Assembly (NCBI RefSeq): GCF_000423665.1
Contig: NZ_AUIK01000023.1
Coordinates: 124,001 to 188,000 of the forward strand
DNA from: Solirubrobacter soli DSM 22325
Lineage (GTDB): Bacteria; Actinomycetota; Thermoleophilia; Solirubrobacterales; Solirubrobacteraceae
Length of the DNA: 64,000 nt
Direction of reading: 5' to 3'
The position numbers and the translations under genes are program-made. The notes beneath the pieces were generated by a model. The model ran no database searches and had not been told where the DNA came from. It was given only the letters and a program-made list of their open reading frames with translations. Below, one piece after another: positions 28,808 through 37,954 of the stretch (the first letter of the stretch is position 1; each line of letters begins with the position of its first letter).

Positions 28808-29394
28808 CGCAGGATCCGCAGCCCGGCGTACTTCTCGCCTTCACGGCGACGACCGCCGATGAGCAGCCACGCGAGCGCCGCGACCAGGAGGATCGCCAGC
28901 GGCGGGAAGAGCACGGACAGGCCGGCGCCGAGCAACGCGCAGCCCTCGGCGTACAGCGGGAGCGCCTTGGCCGTGTCGGCGTCCAGGCGGGCGCTGACGC
29001 GGCCGAACAGCGACCTCGCCGACAGGAAGCCGAGCGACGCGGCGGCGACCCCGATCGGGACCCCGGGCCACCAGTCGGAGCTGACGTCGGCGATCGAGCC
29101 GCTGGCCAGCAGCGCTCCCAGCACCAGGGCGCACCCCAGAAGCAGCGTCACGACGGCGCCTTGGCCGCTCGTATCGGCGCCTCGGCGGCGGTCGATGATG
29201 TTGAAAACGGCCACCGCGATCACGATCACGAGCAGGAAAGCGGTCTGCTCCAGGAAAGCAAAGTCCGTGTTCTCGAAGTCGATGCCGAGGTCGCCGGCAG
29301 CGAGCGCTCCGACAAGGAGCGTGGGCAAAAAGGGCCGGATGCCGATCGCCGCGGCGATCCCGAGACCCTGGAGAAGGGCGAGGAGGTAGTCCAT
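28804..29394 (-). CDS. DUF4126-like membrane protein
   Basis: 196 aa with four to five hydrophobic segments (LLALLQGLGIAAAIGIRPFL, FLLVIVIAVAVFNII, VVTLLLGCALVLGALLAS, LFPPLAILLVAALAWLLIGG). The GIRPFLPTLLVGALA start resembles DUF4126 proteins. Function is unknown. It is translationally coupled (ATGA) to the phosphatase-like gene downstream. Confidence 0.75.
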   Translation of the reverse strand: MDYLLALLQGLGIAAAIGIRPFLPTLLVGALAAGDLGIDFENTDFAFLEQTAFLLVIVIAVAVFNIIDRRRGADTSGQGAVVTLLLGCALVLGALLASGSIADVSSDWWPGVPIGVAAASLGFLSARSLFGRVSARLDADTAKALPLYAEGCALLGAGLSVLFPPLAILLVAALAWLLIGGRRREGEKYAGLRILR

Positions 29395-29419
29395 TGCGCG
29401 CTAGCGTTCGTTCCGCCGC

Positions 29420-30772
29420 ATGACGATAGACGAGACCCCCGGGAAGGGCGCGACGCCCTCCAGCGCACACGAGATCGAGCGCTACGGCGGGCTGTTCGCA
29501 CGCCGCACGCGCGGGATGACCTCCTCGGCGATGCGCGACATGATGGCCGTGACGGCGCGGCCCGAAGTGATCTCGCTGGCCACCGGCCTGCCGGACACGA
29601 CGACGTTCCCCGCCGAGGACTTCGCGATGCTGATGTCGCGCGTAGCCGTCGACTCGAGCGCGGCAGCGCTCCAGTACGGCCCCACCGACGGTCTCGACGA
29701 CGTTCGCGCCTGCATCGTCCAGGTGATGGCGGCCGAGGGGACGATCGTCGAGGCCGACGACCTGATGGTCACCACGGGCGGCCAGCAGGTGATCGACCTC
29801 GTCTGCCGCGTGTTCCTCGATCCTGGGGACGTGGTCGTGGCCGAGGCGCCCACGTATCCCGGCGCCGTGCCGTGCTTCAACTCCTACCAGGCCGACGTCG
29901 TGCAGATCGAGATGGACGACCACGGCATGCGGATCGACGTCCTGCGCGAGACGCTCGACCGGCTCCGCGCCGAGGGCCGGCGGCCGAAGTTCATCTACAC
30001 GATCCCGAACTTCCAGAACCCGGGCGGCGTCACCATGCCGCTCGACCGTCGCCAGGAGCTCGTGCGGATCGCCAACGAGCAGGAGCTCGTGATCCTCGAG
30101 GACAACCCCTACGGCCTGCTGCGCTACGAGGGCGACCCGCTGCCGACGCTGTACTCGCTCGACGGCGGCCGCTACGTCACCTACGCGGGCACGTTCTCCA
30201 AGATCCTCTCGGCCGGCCTGCGGATCGGCTGGGCGGCGGCGCCCGCCCCGATCCTCGAGCGCCTGAACCTCGGCAAGCAGGCGGCGGACCTGTGCTCGTC
30301 GCCGCTGAACCAGTACTTCGTGATCGAGTACTTCCGCCACCGTGACTGGCGCAAGTACCTGGACGAGCTGCGCGGGATCTACCGGCGCCGGCGGGACATC
30401 ATGCTCGCGTCGCTGGAGGAGTTCCTCCCGCCCGAGACGACGTGGACGACGCCGCAGGGCGGGTTGTTCATCTGGGCCAAGCTGCCGGATTACATCGACA
30501 CGACCGACCTCCTGGCGCGGGCGCTGCGCGAGCACGTGGCGTTCGTCCCCGGTCGCGCGGCGTACCTCGACGGGCGCGGCGGGTCGGAGATGCGGCTGAA
30601 CTTCTCCGGCGTCGGCGACGACGACATCCGCGAGGGCATCCGGCGGATCGGCAAGGTCGTCTCCGAGCAGGTCGCGCTCTACGGCACGCTGACGGGCATG
30701 AAGCCGGCGGCGCCGCGGGCGAGCGAGCCCGAGGGCCAAGTCGTCGAGTTCCGCCGCCGGGAGGCCTCGTGA
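29420..30772 (+). CDS. PLP-dependent aminotransferase, class I/II (2-aminoadipate aminotransferase-like)
   Basis: 450-aa fold-type I aminotransferase. It has ISLATGLPDTTTFP, LQYGPTDGLDDVR, TTGGQQVIDLVCRVFLDPGD, FIYTIPNFQNPGG, and the Schiff-base lysine in YAGTFSKILSAGLRIGW. This set matches the LysN/MocR-type group. There is no N-terminal GntR domain, so it is an enzyme and not a MocR regulator. Its stop overlaps the ddl start by 4 bp (GTGA), implying a shared message. Confidence 0.92.
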   Translation: MTIDETPGKGATPSSAHEIERYGGLFARRTRGMTSSAMRDMMAVTARPEVISLATGLPDTTTFPAEDFAMLMSRVAVDSSAAALQYGPTDGLDDVRACIVQVMAAEGTIVEADDLMVTTGGQQVIDLVCRVFLDPGDVVVAEAPTYPGAVPCFNSYQADVVQIEMDDHGMRIDVLRETLDRLRAEGRRPKFIYTIPNFQNPGGVTMPLDRRQELVRIANEQELVILEDNPYGLLRYEGDPLPTLYSLDGGRYVTYAGTFSKILSAGLRIGWAAAPAPILERLNLGKQAADLCSSPLNQYFVIEYFRHRDWRKYLDELRGIYRRRRDIMLASLEEFLPPETTWTTPQGGLFIWAKLPDYIDTTDLLARALREHVAFVPGRAAYLDGRGGSEMRLNFSGVGDDDIREGIRRIGKVVSEQVALYGTLTGMKPAAPRASEPEGQVVEFRRREAS

Positions 30773-31713
30773 GGGTCGCCGTATTGAAGGGCGGGACGTC
30801 GCTTGAGCGGCCGGTCTCGCTGCGCTCCGGAGCGCGGGTCGAGGACGCGCTCGCGCGGCTCGGGCACGACGTGCTGCCGATCGACGTCGGCGCCGACCTC
30901 GTCGACCGCCTGCAGGCCGCGCGGCCCGACGTGGCGTTCGTCGCGCTGCACGGCCGCGGGGGCGAGGACGGGACCGTCCAGGAGCTGCTCGAGCTCGTCG
31001 GCATCCCGTACACCGCCTCGCGGCCCGGCGCGTGCATCCGCTGCATGGACAAGGTGGTCGCCAAGCACGCGCTGCGCGACGCCGGCATCCCCACGCCGGA
31101 CTTCTACGCGTTCAGCCAGACCGCGTTCGAGGAGCTGGGGGCGGCTCGTGCCCTGCCGGCGATCGAGGAGCGGCTCGAGTTCCCGATCGTGGTCAAGCCC
31201 GCCGGTCAGGGCTCCGCGCTGGGCATCAAGTTCGCCCGCACCGCCGCGGACGTCCCGAACGCGCTGATCGCGGCGTTCTCGTATGACACGAAGGTGCTGC
31301 TGGAGCGGTTCGTCGACGGTCGCGACCTCGCGGTGGCGGTGATCGAGGGTCCGGACGGGCCGGAGGCGCTGCCGGTCGTCGAGGCGATCCCGGAGACCGA
31401 CGACTTCTACGACTTCGAGGCGCGCTACGTGATCGGCGCGACCCGGTTCGTCTGCCCCGCCGAGCTCACGCCCGAGGTCCAGTCGCACGCCCAGGAGCTG
31501 GCGCTGGCGACCTGGCGGACGCTGGGCTGCGCCGGCTTCGCCCGCATCGACCTGATGCTCGCGGGCGACGAGCTCACCGTGCTCGAGGCCAACGCGATCC
31601 CGGGGTTGACCGACACGTCGCTGCTCCCGTTGGCCGCCGAGGCGGCGGGGATCGGCTTCGACGAGTTCGTCGGCCGGATGGTCGACCTCGCGGCCTCGCG
31701 ACTTTCGGTGTAG
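30769..31713 (+). CDS. ddl: D-alanine--D-alanine ligase
   Basis: 314-aa ATP-grasp ligase making the D-Ala-D-Ala end of peptidoglycan. Motifs: VLKGGTSLERPVSLRSG, HGRGGEDGTVQELLELVG, VVKPAGQGSALGIKFA and ANAIPGLTDTSLLPL. GTG start at 30769 overlaps the aminotransferase stop. The pairing with an aminotransferase suggests, by inference only, supply of a D-amino acid or a wall-related amino acid. Confidence 0.92.
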   Translation: MRVAVLKGGTSLERPVSLRSGARVEDALARLGHDVLPIDVGADLVDRLQAARPDVAFVALHGRGGEDGTVQELLELVGIPYTASRPGACIRCMDKVVAKHALRDAGIPTPDFYAFSQTAFEELGAARALPAIEERLEFPIVVKPAGQGSALGIKFARTAADVPNALIAAFSYDTKVLLERFVDGRDLAVAVIEGPDGPEALPVVEAIPETDDFYDFEARYVIGATRFVCPAELTPEVQSHAQELALATWRTLGCAGFARIDLMLAGDELTVLEANAIPGLTDTSLLPLAAEAAGIGFDEFVGRMVDLAASRLSV

Positions 31714-31770
31714 TCCAGATCCCTCGCGCGGAGGACGTCGCGCGCAATCCGCCTGAATACGGTCGGCGGC

Positions 31771-33393
31771 ATGCGCTTCGCCCTGCTCGCCTTCGTGTTC
31801 GGTCTTCACCTCATGGACCCTTCGAGCGCGGCAGCGGCGAAGCGCTGTCCCGTCAAGGTCAAGAAGGCGTGCGTCTACGCGAAGCTCGACGGGCCGAAGG
31901 CGCTCAAGCCGCTGATGAAGCTCGGCCTCAAGGGCGGCAAGCCCAAGGCCAAGACGGAGAAGCTGGCGCAGCGGATGCTCGACCTGCGCGTCGGCAAGAC
32001 GGCGCGGATCGCGTCGTCCGACGATCCCGTCTTCGGCCGCGAGGTCAGCGTCACAGGTGACACCGACGGGCCGCAGACGGCGGTCTACGAACGTGCCGAC
32101 GGCGTTCGGGCCACGCTGAACATCGACAACGCCGGATCGGCGGTCATCGAGTTGCGCGACCGCAAGGGCGCCGGCCACACGCTCGGGCTGACCAAGGCCG
32201 ACGTCGTACCCGACTGCCCGCGGGCCAACGGCGACGTCCCCGCGACGTACGACCACAGCTTCACCTTCGGGCAGGCGACCGCCGAGCACGGCAAGCGCAC
32301 CTGGACGCTCGCCACCGTGCGGGTCGAGGTGACGTGGACCGGCCACGTGGGGGTCGGCGCGAAGGCCGAGACGTTCGACTTCGCGCTGCGCGGCGAGCTG
32401 TCGATCAAGTCCGGGGTCGAGATCGCGTCGACGGGCAAGGTCCTCAAGCGGATGCCGACCAAGACGTATCGCGCCGCGCTGACCAAGCGCGGCGTGCGGG
32501 TGGGTGCGGACCCGCTCCCGTTCGCCAAGGACTTCACACTGCGCGGGCCCAAGGGCAACCGGGCGTCCGAGGAGGACATCCAGCCGGTCACGGGGCTGCT
32601 CACGACCGCGATGATGGGCATCAGCGACCTCTCCGACGCGCTCCTGAAGGGCGACAAGCGCTGGTACGACGCGATGATGTGCGCGTCGCTGGACATCGCC
32701 TCCTCGCCCGAGAAGGTGGTCAAGGGCGGGCAGGGCGACTTCGACGTGCGGGCGCTCGCGCAGGATGGGACGCCGGTCGCCGACGCGCGCTGGACCGTGA
32801 CGAGCGGGTGCGGCACGGTCCAGGCGCCGGCGAGCGGCCCGGCGGTCCACATCACCGTCACCGATCCGGCCCGCGCCTGGATCCCGTCCTCGCAGGGCGC
32901 GTGCGCGCACGCCGAGGTCACGACGACCGCGGGACGCCCGGTGCCTTTGAACCGCTCCATCCCGCCGGTCGAGGCCAAGCGGTGGCGCTACGACTTCAAA
33001 GTCACGTTCAACAAGACCATGGGTCCCGGGATCGCGGAGACCAACGCGGTCGGCGCCGCCGGCGTCACGATCGGGCCCGAGGACGGGTTGGTCGAGGGCA
33101 CCGGAACCTACGCCGGGACCGAGTGGGACCAGACGGTCTTCAACACCTGCGGGCAGGACATGGCCCGCGCCCGCGGGTTCAGCTCGCCCGCGACGTTCGG
33201 CGGCGAGATCCAGGGCGACGAGGTCACACTGGGGTTCACCGCGAACGAGCGCCCGTTCGAGGCCGCGTGGATCGTCACGCTGCCGGTCACGGGCGGCACG
33301 CGAACCATCACGGCCCGCCAGCCGTTCTGCGGTGAGCCTCAGAAAGCGCTGACGACAGCGGTGATCGCCGTCAGCGCCACGCCCGTGGGCTAG
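31771..33393 (+). CDS. Exported protein of unknown function
   Basis: 540 aa with a signal peptide ending near SSAAAAKRC. The mature part has a lysine-rich start, a central segment with DLSDALLKGDKRWYDAMMCASLD, and later beta-rich regions with paired cysteines. A C-terminal stretch includes FSSPATFGGEIQGDEVTLGF. No catalytic motif or known fold is recognised. TACGGT lies 7 nt before the ATG and there is no Shine-Dalgarno, so it may be leaderless. Confidence 0.7.
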   Translation: MRFALLAFVFGLHLMDPSSAAAAKRCPVKVKKACVYAKLDGPKALKPLMKLGLKGGKPKAKTEKLAQRMLDLRVGKTARIASSDDPVFGREVSVTGDTDGPQTAVYERADGVRATLNIDNAGSAVIELRDRKGAGHTLGLTKADVVPDCPRANGDVPATYDHSFTFGQATAEHGKRTWTLATVRVEVTWTGHVGVGAKAETFDFALRGELSIKSGVEIASTGKVLKRMPTKTYRAALTKRGVRVGADPLPFAKDFTLRGPKGNRASEEDIQPVTGLLTTAMMGISDLSDALLKGDKRWYDAMMCASLDIASSPEKVVKGGQGDFDVRALAQDGTPVADARWTVTSGCGTVQAPASGPAVHITVTDPARAWIPSSQGACAHAEVTTTAGRPVPLNRSIPPVEAKRWRYDFKVTFNKTMGPGIAETNAVGAAGVTIGPEDGLVEGTGTYAGTEWDQTVFNTCGQDMARARGFSSPATFGGEIQGDEVTLGFTANERPFEAAWIVTLPVTGGTRTITARQPFCGEPQKALTTAVIAVSATPVG

Positions 33394-33872
33394 GTGTCGC
33401 CCCCGGCGAAATCCTCCGGGGTGACGCGGTCCAAGAACTCCTTGAACTTGTCGACGACCTCTTCGGTGTCCTCGACCTCGTGCTCGAACTCGATCGCCGA
33501 CTCGGCGATCACGTCCTCGGCGGCGAAGATCGGCGCACCGGAGCGCACGGCCAACGCCAGCGCGTCGGACGGCCTCGAGTCGATCTCGACCTCGCGTCCG
33601 TTCACTGACAACGTGATCGACGCATAGAACGTGTTCTCCCGCAACTCGGTCACCGAGACGCGCGTACACGCGACCTCGAGCTCTCCGAGCATGTCGAACA
33701 GGAGGTCGTGCGTCATCGGACGCGGAGTCGACGCCCCCTGCAGTTTCATCAGGATGGCCGCCGCCTCTGGATGTCCGATCCAGATCGGCAGGAACTTGTT
33801 CGTGTCGACGGCCTTGAGCAGCACGATCGGCTGTTTGCCGACCATGTCGAAGCTGACGCCGTAAATCACCAT
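33390..33872 (-). CDS. Bifunctional nuclease family protein (DUF151)
   Basis: 160 aa. The conserved block is VLLKAVDTNKFLPIWIGHPE, AAAILMKLQG, RPMTHDLLFDMLGEL and IDSRPSDALALAVRSGAPIF, the signature of the BFN/DUF151 family reported as DNase/RNase in plants. I begin at ATG 33872 (MVIYGVSFDMV); GTG at 33881 is also possible. An acidic C-terminal helix follows. Its stop overlaps the convergent exported gene by 4 bp. Confidence 0.88.
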   Translation of the reverse strand: MVIYGVSFDMVGKQPIVLLKAVDTNKFLPIWIGHPEAAAILMKLQGASTPRPMTHDLLFDMLGELEVACTRVSVTELRENTFYASITLSVNGREVEIDSRPSDALALAVRSGAPIFAAEDVIAESAIEFEHEVEDTEEVVDKFKEFLDRVTPEDFAGGDT

Positions 33873-33891
33873 CTCCTGCACCTGCGGGAGT

Positions 33892-34908
33892 CTACCTCGC
33901 GACGAACACCCACTCGGTCGCTGTCCTCCGCGTAGCCGCCGCGTGAGTCCCGAACGCGTACCGGTGCGGGATCTCGATGCGGCGGACATTGCGGCGGTGG
34001 CGGGCGAGCAGGTCCTGCAGCTCGTCCGCGGTCAGGTCGGCGTTGGAGCCGTAGGAGACGACGACCGCCTGCGGGGCGCTGAAGTGGTCGAAGAGGCGGT
34101 CGAGCGCTTCGCGCACCGTCCGCTTCGAACCAAACGGGGTGTGGCGCTTGCGTAGCTTGCGGGTGCGGGTCTCCCACATGATCTCCTGGCCGCGCCAGTA
34201 CGTCGCCAGCCCCTCGAGGAAGTGGTAGCGCTTGACATAACACGTGTCGTCGCGGGACGGCGCGTACGGCGGGTCGAGGTAGACGAGCGCCGCCTGCGCG
34301 GGGTCGATCGCGAACACGTCGCCGCAGGTGGCGGTCGCCGCGCCCGGCCGCACCGCGGCGTTGCAGCGCTCCACCGCCTCCCTGAACAGGGTCTGCAAGG
34401 GCGTGTGCAGCTGGCGGCGGCCGTCGTCGTACCGCGGCGTCGTGACGGTGAACACGCCGCGCGGCTGCTTCCAGGCCGCGGCGAGGCAGAGCGCGCTCAG
34501 GGCGAGCGCGCGCTTGGCACCGTCCAGGTGGTCGACGTGCGACCACGCGGCGTCGAGGAAGGCGTGGTCCTGCGCCGGGAAGTACAGGCCGGCGAACGTG
34601 GTGGCGATGAAGTCGCGCCCGTCGCGGTTGGGGGAGCACAGGCGCTCGACGTCCTCCGGGCCCAACGTCTGATCCTGGTTGGCGACCAAGGCCTCGGCGA
34701 GCGTCGCCGTGAAGGTCAGGTGGTCGTTGGCGTGGGTGGCGCGGCCGGTCGCCTTGAGCGTGTACGCGACCACCCCGCTGCCCGAGAACGCGTCGATCGC
34801 CGGCCCGGGCGGGAGCGTCGCGAACAGCTCCGCCAGCTGGGGCGCCAGCCGATGCTTGGAGCCCATGAAGCGGATTCGCGGGTAGGCGGCGAGCGCGTCC
34901 GGGATCAT
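33892..34908 (-). CDS. DNA adenine methyltransferase (D12 class, Dam-like)
   Basis: 338-aa N6-adenine methyltransferase. SAM-binding FMGSKHRLAPQLAELF and IDAFSGSGVVAYTLKATG precede the catalytic DPPY motif in ALVYLDPPYAPSRDDTCYVK. No restriction endonuclease or specificity subunit is adjacent, so it may be an orphan methylase, or phage-derived. The recognition site cannot be read from sequence. Start ATG 34908 is 6 bp from the divergent cupin ATG. Confidence 0.9.
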   Translation of the reverse strand: MIPDALAAYPRIRFMGSKHRLAPQLAELFATLPPGPAIDAFSGSGVVAYTLKATGRATHANDHLTFTATLAEALVANQDQTLGPEDVERLCSPNRDGRDFIATTFAGLYFPAQDHAFLDAAWSHVDHLDGAKRALALSALCLAAAWKQPRGVFTVTTPRYDDGRRQLHTPLQTLFREAVERCNAAVRPGAATATCGDVFAIDPAQAALVYLDPPYAPSRDDTCYVKRYHFLEGLATYWRGQEIMWETRTRKLRKRHTPFGSKRTVREALDRLFDHFSAPQAVVVSYGSNADLTADELQDLLARHRRNVRRIEIPHRYAFGTHAAATRRTATEWVFVAR

Positions 34909-34914
34909 CGGTGT

Positions 34915-35274
34915 ATGGACGACAAGATCACCCTGGCCGAGAAGTTCGCACTCCTGCCGGACGCCTACCAGCCCGGGCTCCTCGGCTACATGAACGACTA
35001 CAAGCTGATCGCGGTCAAGGTGCTCGGCGAGTTCGTCTGGCACAAGCACGACGACACCGACGACTTCTTCCTGGTGATGAGCGGCAAGTTGACGATCCAG
35101 CTGCGCGACCGCGACGTCGTCCTGGGGCCGGGCGAGCTCTTCGTCGTCCCGAAGGGGGTCGAGCACTGCCCGAAGGCCGACGAGGAGACGCACGTGCTGC
35201 TCATCGAGCCCCGCGACACCGTCAACACCGGTGACGCGGGGGGCGATAAGACGGTCGAGCCGATCCAGATCTAA
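34915..35274 (+). CDS. Small cupin-domain protein
   Basis: 119 aa, one beta-barrel cupin. Motif 1 is FVWHKHDDTDDFFLVMSG (H-x-H with acidic residues) and motif 2 is LGPGELFVVPKGVEHCP. The metal-binding histidines are present. Such single cupins serve as isomerases, dioxygenases or sensors; none is indicated here. The ATG is 6 bp from the divergent methylase start. Confidence 0.87.
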   Translation: MDDKITLAEKFALLPDAYQPGLLGYMNDYKLIAVKVLGEFVWHKHDDTDDFFLVMSGKLTIQLRDRDVVLGPGELFVVPKGVEHCPKADEETHVLLIEPRDTVNTGDAGGDKTVEPIQI

Positions 35275-35275
35275 T

Positions 35276-36571
35276 TCAGCTGCACTTCGTGGGCTTCGTC
35301 GCGCCGACCGCGACGCACAGGCCCTCCTGCTTGACGACGCCCCGCTTGCCGATCTTCAGACGCACCACTCGGCCGATCTCGTTCGGGCGCGTGACGCGGA
35401 TCTCGAGCACCGCGTTGAGCTTGAGGTAGCGCTTCTTGAGCAGTGAGACCAGGTTGACCTTGCTCTTGCCAGCCTTGCCCGTCTGCGTCTTCTTGCTGAA
35501 CGGGCAGGCCTTGCTCTTGCCACCGGAGCAGCGGACCTCGATCTTGTCGTCCGCCTTGATCTCCGACAGCGTCAGCTTGGTGAACTTCGCCGAGTTCCCC
35601 TTGCGCGCGGTGCTGTAGCTCAGCGGCGCGGTGACGCGCAGGTACTGCGGTCCGTCCTTGCAGTCCTCGTCGACGTTGTTGCCGACGATCTCGCCCGCGC
35701 CGGGATGGATCGCCGCGTTGTCGGGGGCGCAGTCCTGCTCGTTGGGCGTGCCGTCGCCGTCGCGGTCGGGCGCGACCTCGCAGTTTGCGGCGCTGTCGCC
35801 GATGTCGGCGAGGACCGTGTCGTTGCCGGGACCGCAGTCGATCGCGTCGAAGCGGCCGTCGCGGGCGTCGATCGTGTCGTCGCCCTCGTTGCCGTTGAGC
35901 GTGTCCTCGCCCGCACCGCCGGTGATCGTGTCGTTCCCGCCGCCGCCGGACAGGCGGTTGCCGAGCGGGTTGGCGACGAGCACGTCGTTGCCCGAGCCGC
36001 CGATCGCACCCTCGACGTCGGCCCCGATCGTGTCGTTCTCGCCCGCCTCGCCCGAGACCGCGGTCCCGTTGAGCCGGACCGTGACGGGCGCGGTGCGGTT
36101 GGAGTAGTCGACCGTGTCGTCCCCGTCGCCGCCCGCGAAGACGTCGGTCCCCCGCCCGGCGATGTTGACGTCATTCCCCGGTCCGCCATCGATCGAGTCG
36201 TTGCCCGCCCCGTCGAGGATGTAGTCGCCGCCGGCGCCGCCGATCGCCTGCAGGCTCGACCCGGTCAGCAGGGACGCGTCGATCCGGTCGTCCCCGCCGA
36301 GCGTCGTGGCGGTCGTCATCGGCGTCGTCGTGCAGTCCAGGGTGCTGCCGTCGACGAACAAGCAGACGGCGCCAGGTCCGAGCCCGATCCCCGAGGAGAC
36401 GAACCGCGTCTGGCCCCCCGACGTGGAGATCGTCACCTCTTCAGGGTCGACGGACCCTTCGTAGACGTTGTTGGACCCGCCGGCATTGCTGACGGACCCC
36501 GCTTGCGCGGCTGTGGGAAAGGCCAGCGCGAGCACCCCCGCGCAGACGGCGACGACACGGTGACTCGGCAT
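35276..36571 (-). CDS. Exported RTX-type calcium-binding repeat protein
   Basis: 431 aa. A signal peptide (AVCAGVLALAFPTAAQAGS) precedes a block of GGxGxD-type nonapeptide repeats (DGAGNDSIDGGPGND, GGDGDDTVDYSN, SGGGGNDTITGGAGEDTLNG), roughly residues 85-260. Calcium-dependent beta-rolls form from such repeats. A cluster with DRDGDGTPNEQDC (thrombospondin-3-like calcium motif) follows, then a lysine-rich C-terminal domain. TACGTT is 6 nt before the ATG, so a leaderless transcript is possible. Confidence 0.87.
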   Translation of the reverse strand: MPSHRVVAVCAGVLALAFPTAAQAGSVSNAGGSNNVYEGSVDPEEVTISTSGGQTRFVSSGIGLGPGAVCLFVDGSTLDCTTTPMTTATTLGGDDRIDASLLTGSSLQAIGGAGGDYILDGAGNDSIDGGPGNDVNIAGRGTDVFAGGDGDDTVDYSNRTAPVTVRLNGTAVSGEAGENDTIGADVEGAIGGSGNDVLVANPLGNRLSGGGGNDTITGGAGEDTLNGNEGDDTIDARDGRFDAIDCGPGNDTVLADIGDSAANCEVAPDRDGDGTPNEQDCAPDNAAIHPGAGEIVGNNVDEDCKDGPQYLRVTAPLSYSTARKGNSAKFTKLTLSEIKADDKIEVRCSGGKSKACPFSKKTQTGKAGKSKVNLVSLLKKRYLKLNAVLEIRVTRPNEIGRVVRLKIGKRGVVKQEGLCVAVGATKPTKCS

Positions 36572-36617
36572 CGTGTGAACGTATCCGGGCTCTCATAGGG
36601 CGTGCAACCATCGGCCG

Positions 36618-36968
36618 ATGGACCTCCTCGATCCGACGCCGAACGGCTACAGCCAGATCGCCCGCATCCCCGCCGGCAAGTCCCTCGTGTGGATCTCCGG
36701 GCAGATCGCCGACGGCGACGGCTGGGAGGAGCAGACGCGGGCCGTCTTCGCGAACGTCGGGGCGGCGTTGGCCACGGGAGGCGCGACCTGGGCCGACGTG
36801 TTCAAGCTCACGATCTTCGTCGTCGACGTCGGCGAGATCGGGACGATCCGGCGCGTGCGCGACGAGTTCATCGACGTGAGCCGCCCGCCGACCAGCACCC
36901 TGGTCCGCGTCGCGGGCCTCGTCCGGCCCGAGCTGCTGCTCGAGGTCGAGGCCGTCGCCGCGGTCTGA
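36618..36968 (+). CDS. RidA/YjgF-family protein
   Basis: 116 aa. The RidA pattern is VWISGQIADGDGWEEQTRAV, AALATGGATWADVFKLTIFV and STLVRVAGLVRPELLLEVEA. The arginine and glutamate that act on 2-aminoacrylate in RidA deaminases sit in the expected C-terminal region (RPELLLEVEA). Its role is probably imine/enamine deamination or a related detoxification. The phosphotransferase gene follows 8 bp downstream. Confidence 0.87.
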   Translation: MDLLDPTPNGYSQIARIPAGKSLVWISGQIADGDGWEEQTRAVFANVGAALATGGATWADVFKLTIFVVDVGEIGTIRRVRDEFIDVSRPPTSTLVRVAGLVRPELLLEVEAVAAV

Positions 36969-36976
36969 GCGCTTCG

Positions 36977-37954
36977 GTGCCGTCACCGCTGGAGCGCGAG
37001 CTGTTCGGGACCGGACGGCGTGCCGAGCTCGTCGACGCGTTCTGCCGCGCGCACCTCCGCTCCGGCGTAGCGCGACGCGAGTTCTCGGCCAGCAGCGTCG
37101 GCAGCGTCCACGGCGTCCGGCTTCAGGACGGACGCCGCGTCGTCGTGAAGGTGTACCGGTCGGATGTCGACGTGGTCCACCTGGCCGCCGTCGGGCGCGT
37201 CCAGGCGCGGCTGGCGGACAGCGGCTTCCCGGCGCCGCGCCCGCTGTTGGCGCCGACGCCGCTCGCGAACGGCGTCGCGGTCGTCGAAACGCTGGTCGAC
37301 CGGGGTCGCTGGGCCGACGCCCACGTCCCGGCGGTCCGGCGAGCGGTCGCGGGTGGCCTCGCGGCGTTGCTCGAGCATGCTCGCCGCGAACCCGGGCTGG
37401 TGGCGTGGCGCGAAGCGTACGAGCAGCTCTGGCGCTCTCCCCACGATCGCCGCTTCGACTTCGCCGGCACCGCTCACGGCGCCGAGTGGATCGACGAGTT
37501 GGCGTCTGCCGCCCGGCGACGGCTGGACGAGTGCGCCGACGGCCCGGTGGTCGTCGGGCACGGCGATTGGCGGGTCGAGCACCTGCGCTTCGCCGACGGC
37601 GCCTTGAGCGCCGTCTACGACTGGGACAGCCTCGCCGTCGCACCCGCGCCGGTCTTCGCGGGTGCCGCCGCTCACCAGTTCACGGCCGACTGGAGCATCG
37701 AGGGCCACGCGTGCGCGCCCACGTTCGAGGAGTCCATGGCGTTCCTGTCCGACTTCGAGGCGGCCCGCGGCACGCCGTTCAGCGACCGCGAGCGGCAGCT
37801 CGCGTACGCCGCCTTCGTCGCCGCGCTCGCCTACTCCGAGCGCTGCGGCCACTCCGATCGCCTCACCGCGTTCGGCACACGCCCGCCCACCGACGCCGTC
37901 GAGGACGACGACAGCATCCTGCGCCGCCACGGGGCGAATCTGCTCGCCGCGTGA
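36977..37954 (+). CDS. APH-family phosphotransferase
   Basis: 325 aa with kinase-like fold of aminoglycoside/choline phosphotransferases. The catalytic motif is VVGHGDWRVEHLRFAD (HGD with a His in place of the usual Asn), followed by AVYDWDSLAV (metal-binding D-x-D). The start is GTG at 36977. The substrate is unknown. Its last 124 bp overlap the tail of the convergent GNAT-like gene. Confidence 0.8.
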   Translation: MPSPLERELFGTGRRAELVDAFCRAHLRSGVARREFSASSVGSVHGVRLQDGRRVVVKVYRSDVDVVHLAAVGRVQARLADSGFPAPRPLLAPTPLANGVAVVETLVDRGRWADAHVPAVRRAVAGGLAALLEHARREPGLVAWREAYEQLWRSPHDRRFDFAGTAHGAEWIDELASAARRRLDECADGPVVVGHGDWRVEHLRFADGALSAVYDWDSLAVAPAPVFAGAAAHQFTADWSIEGHACAPTFEESMAFLSDFEAARGTPFSDRERQLAYAAFVAALAYSERCGHSDRLTAFGTRPPTDAVEDDDSILRRHGANLLAA

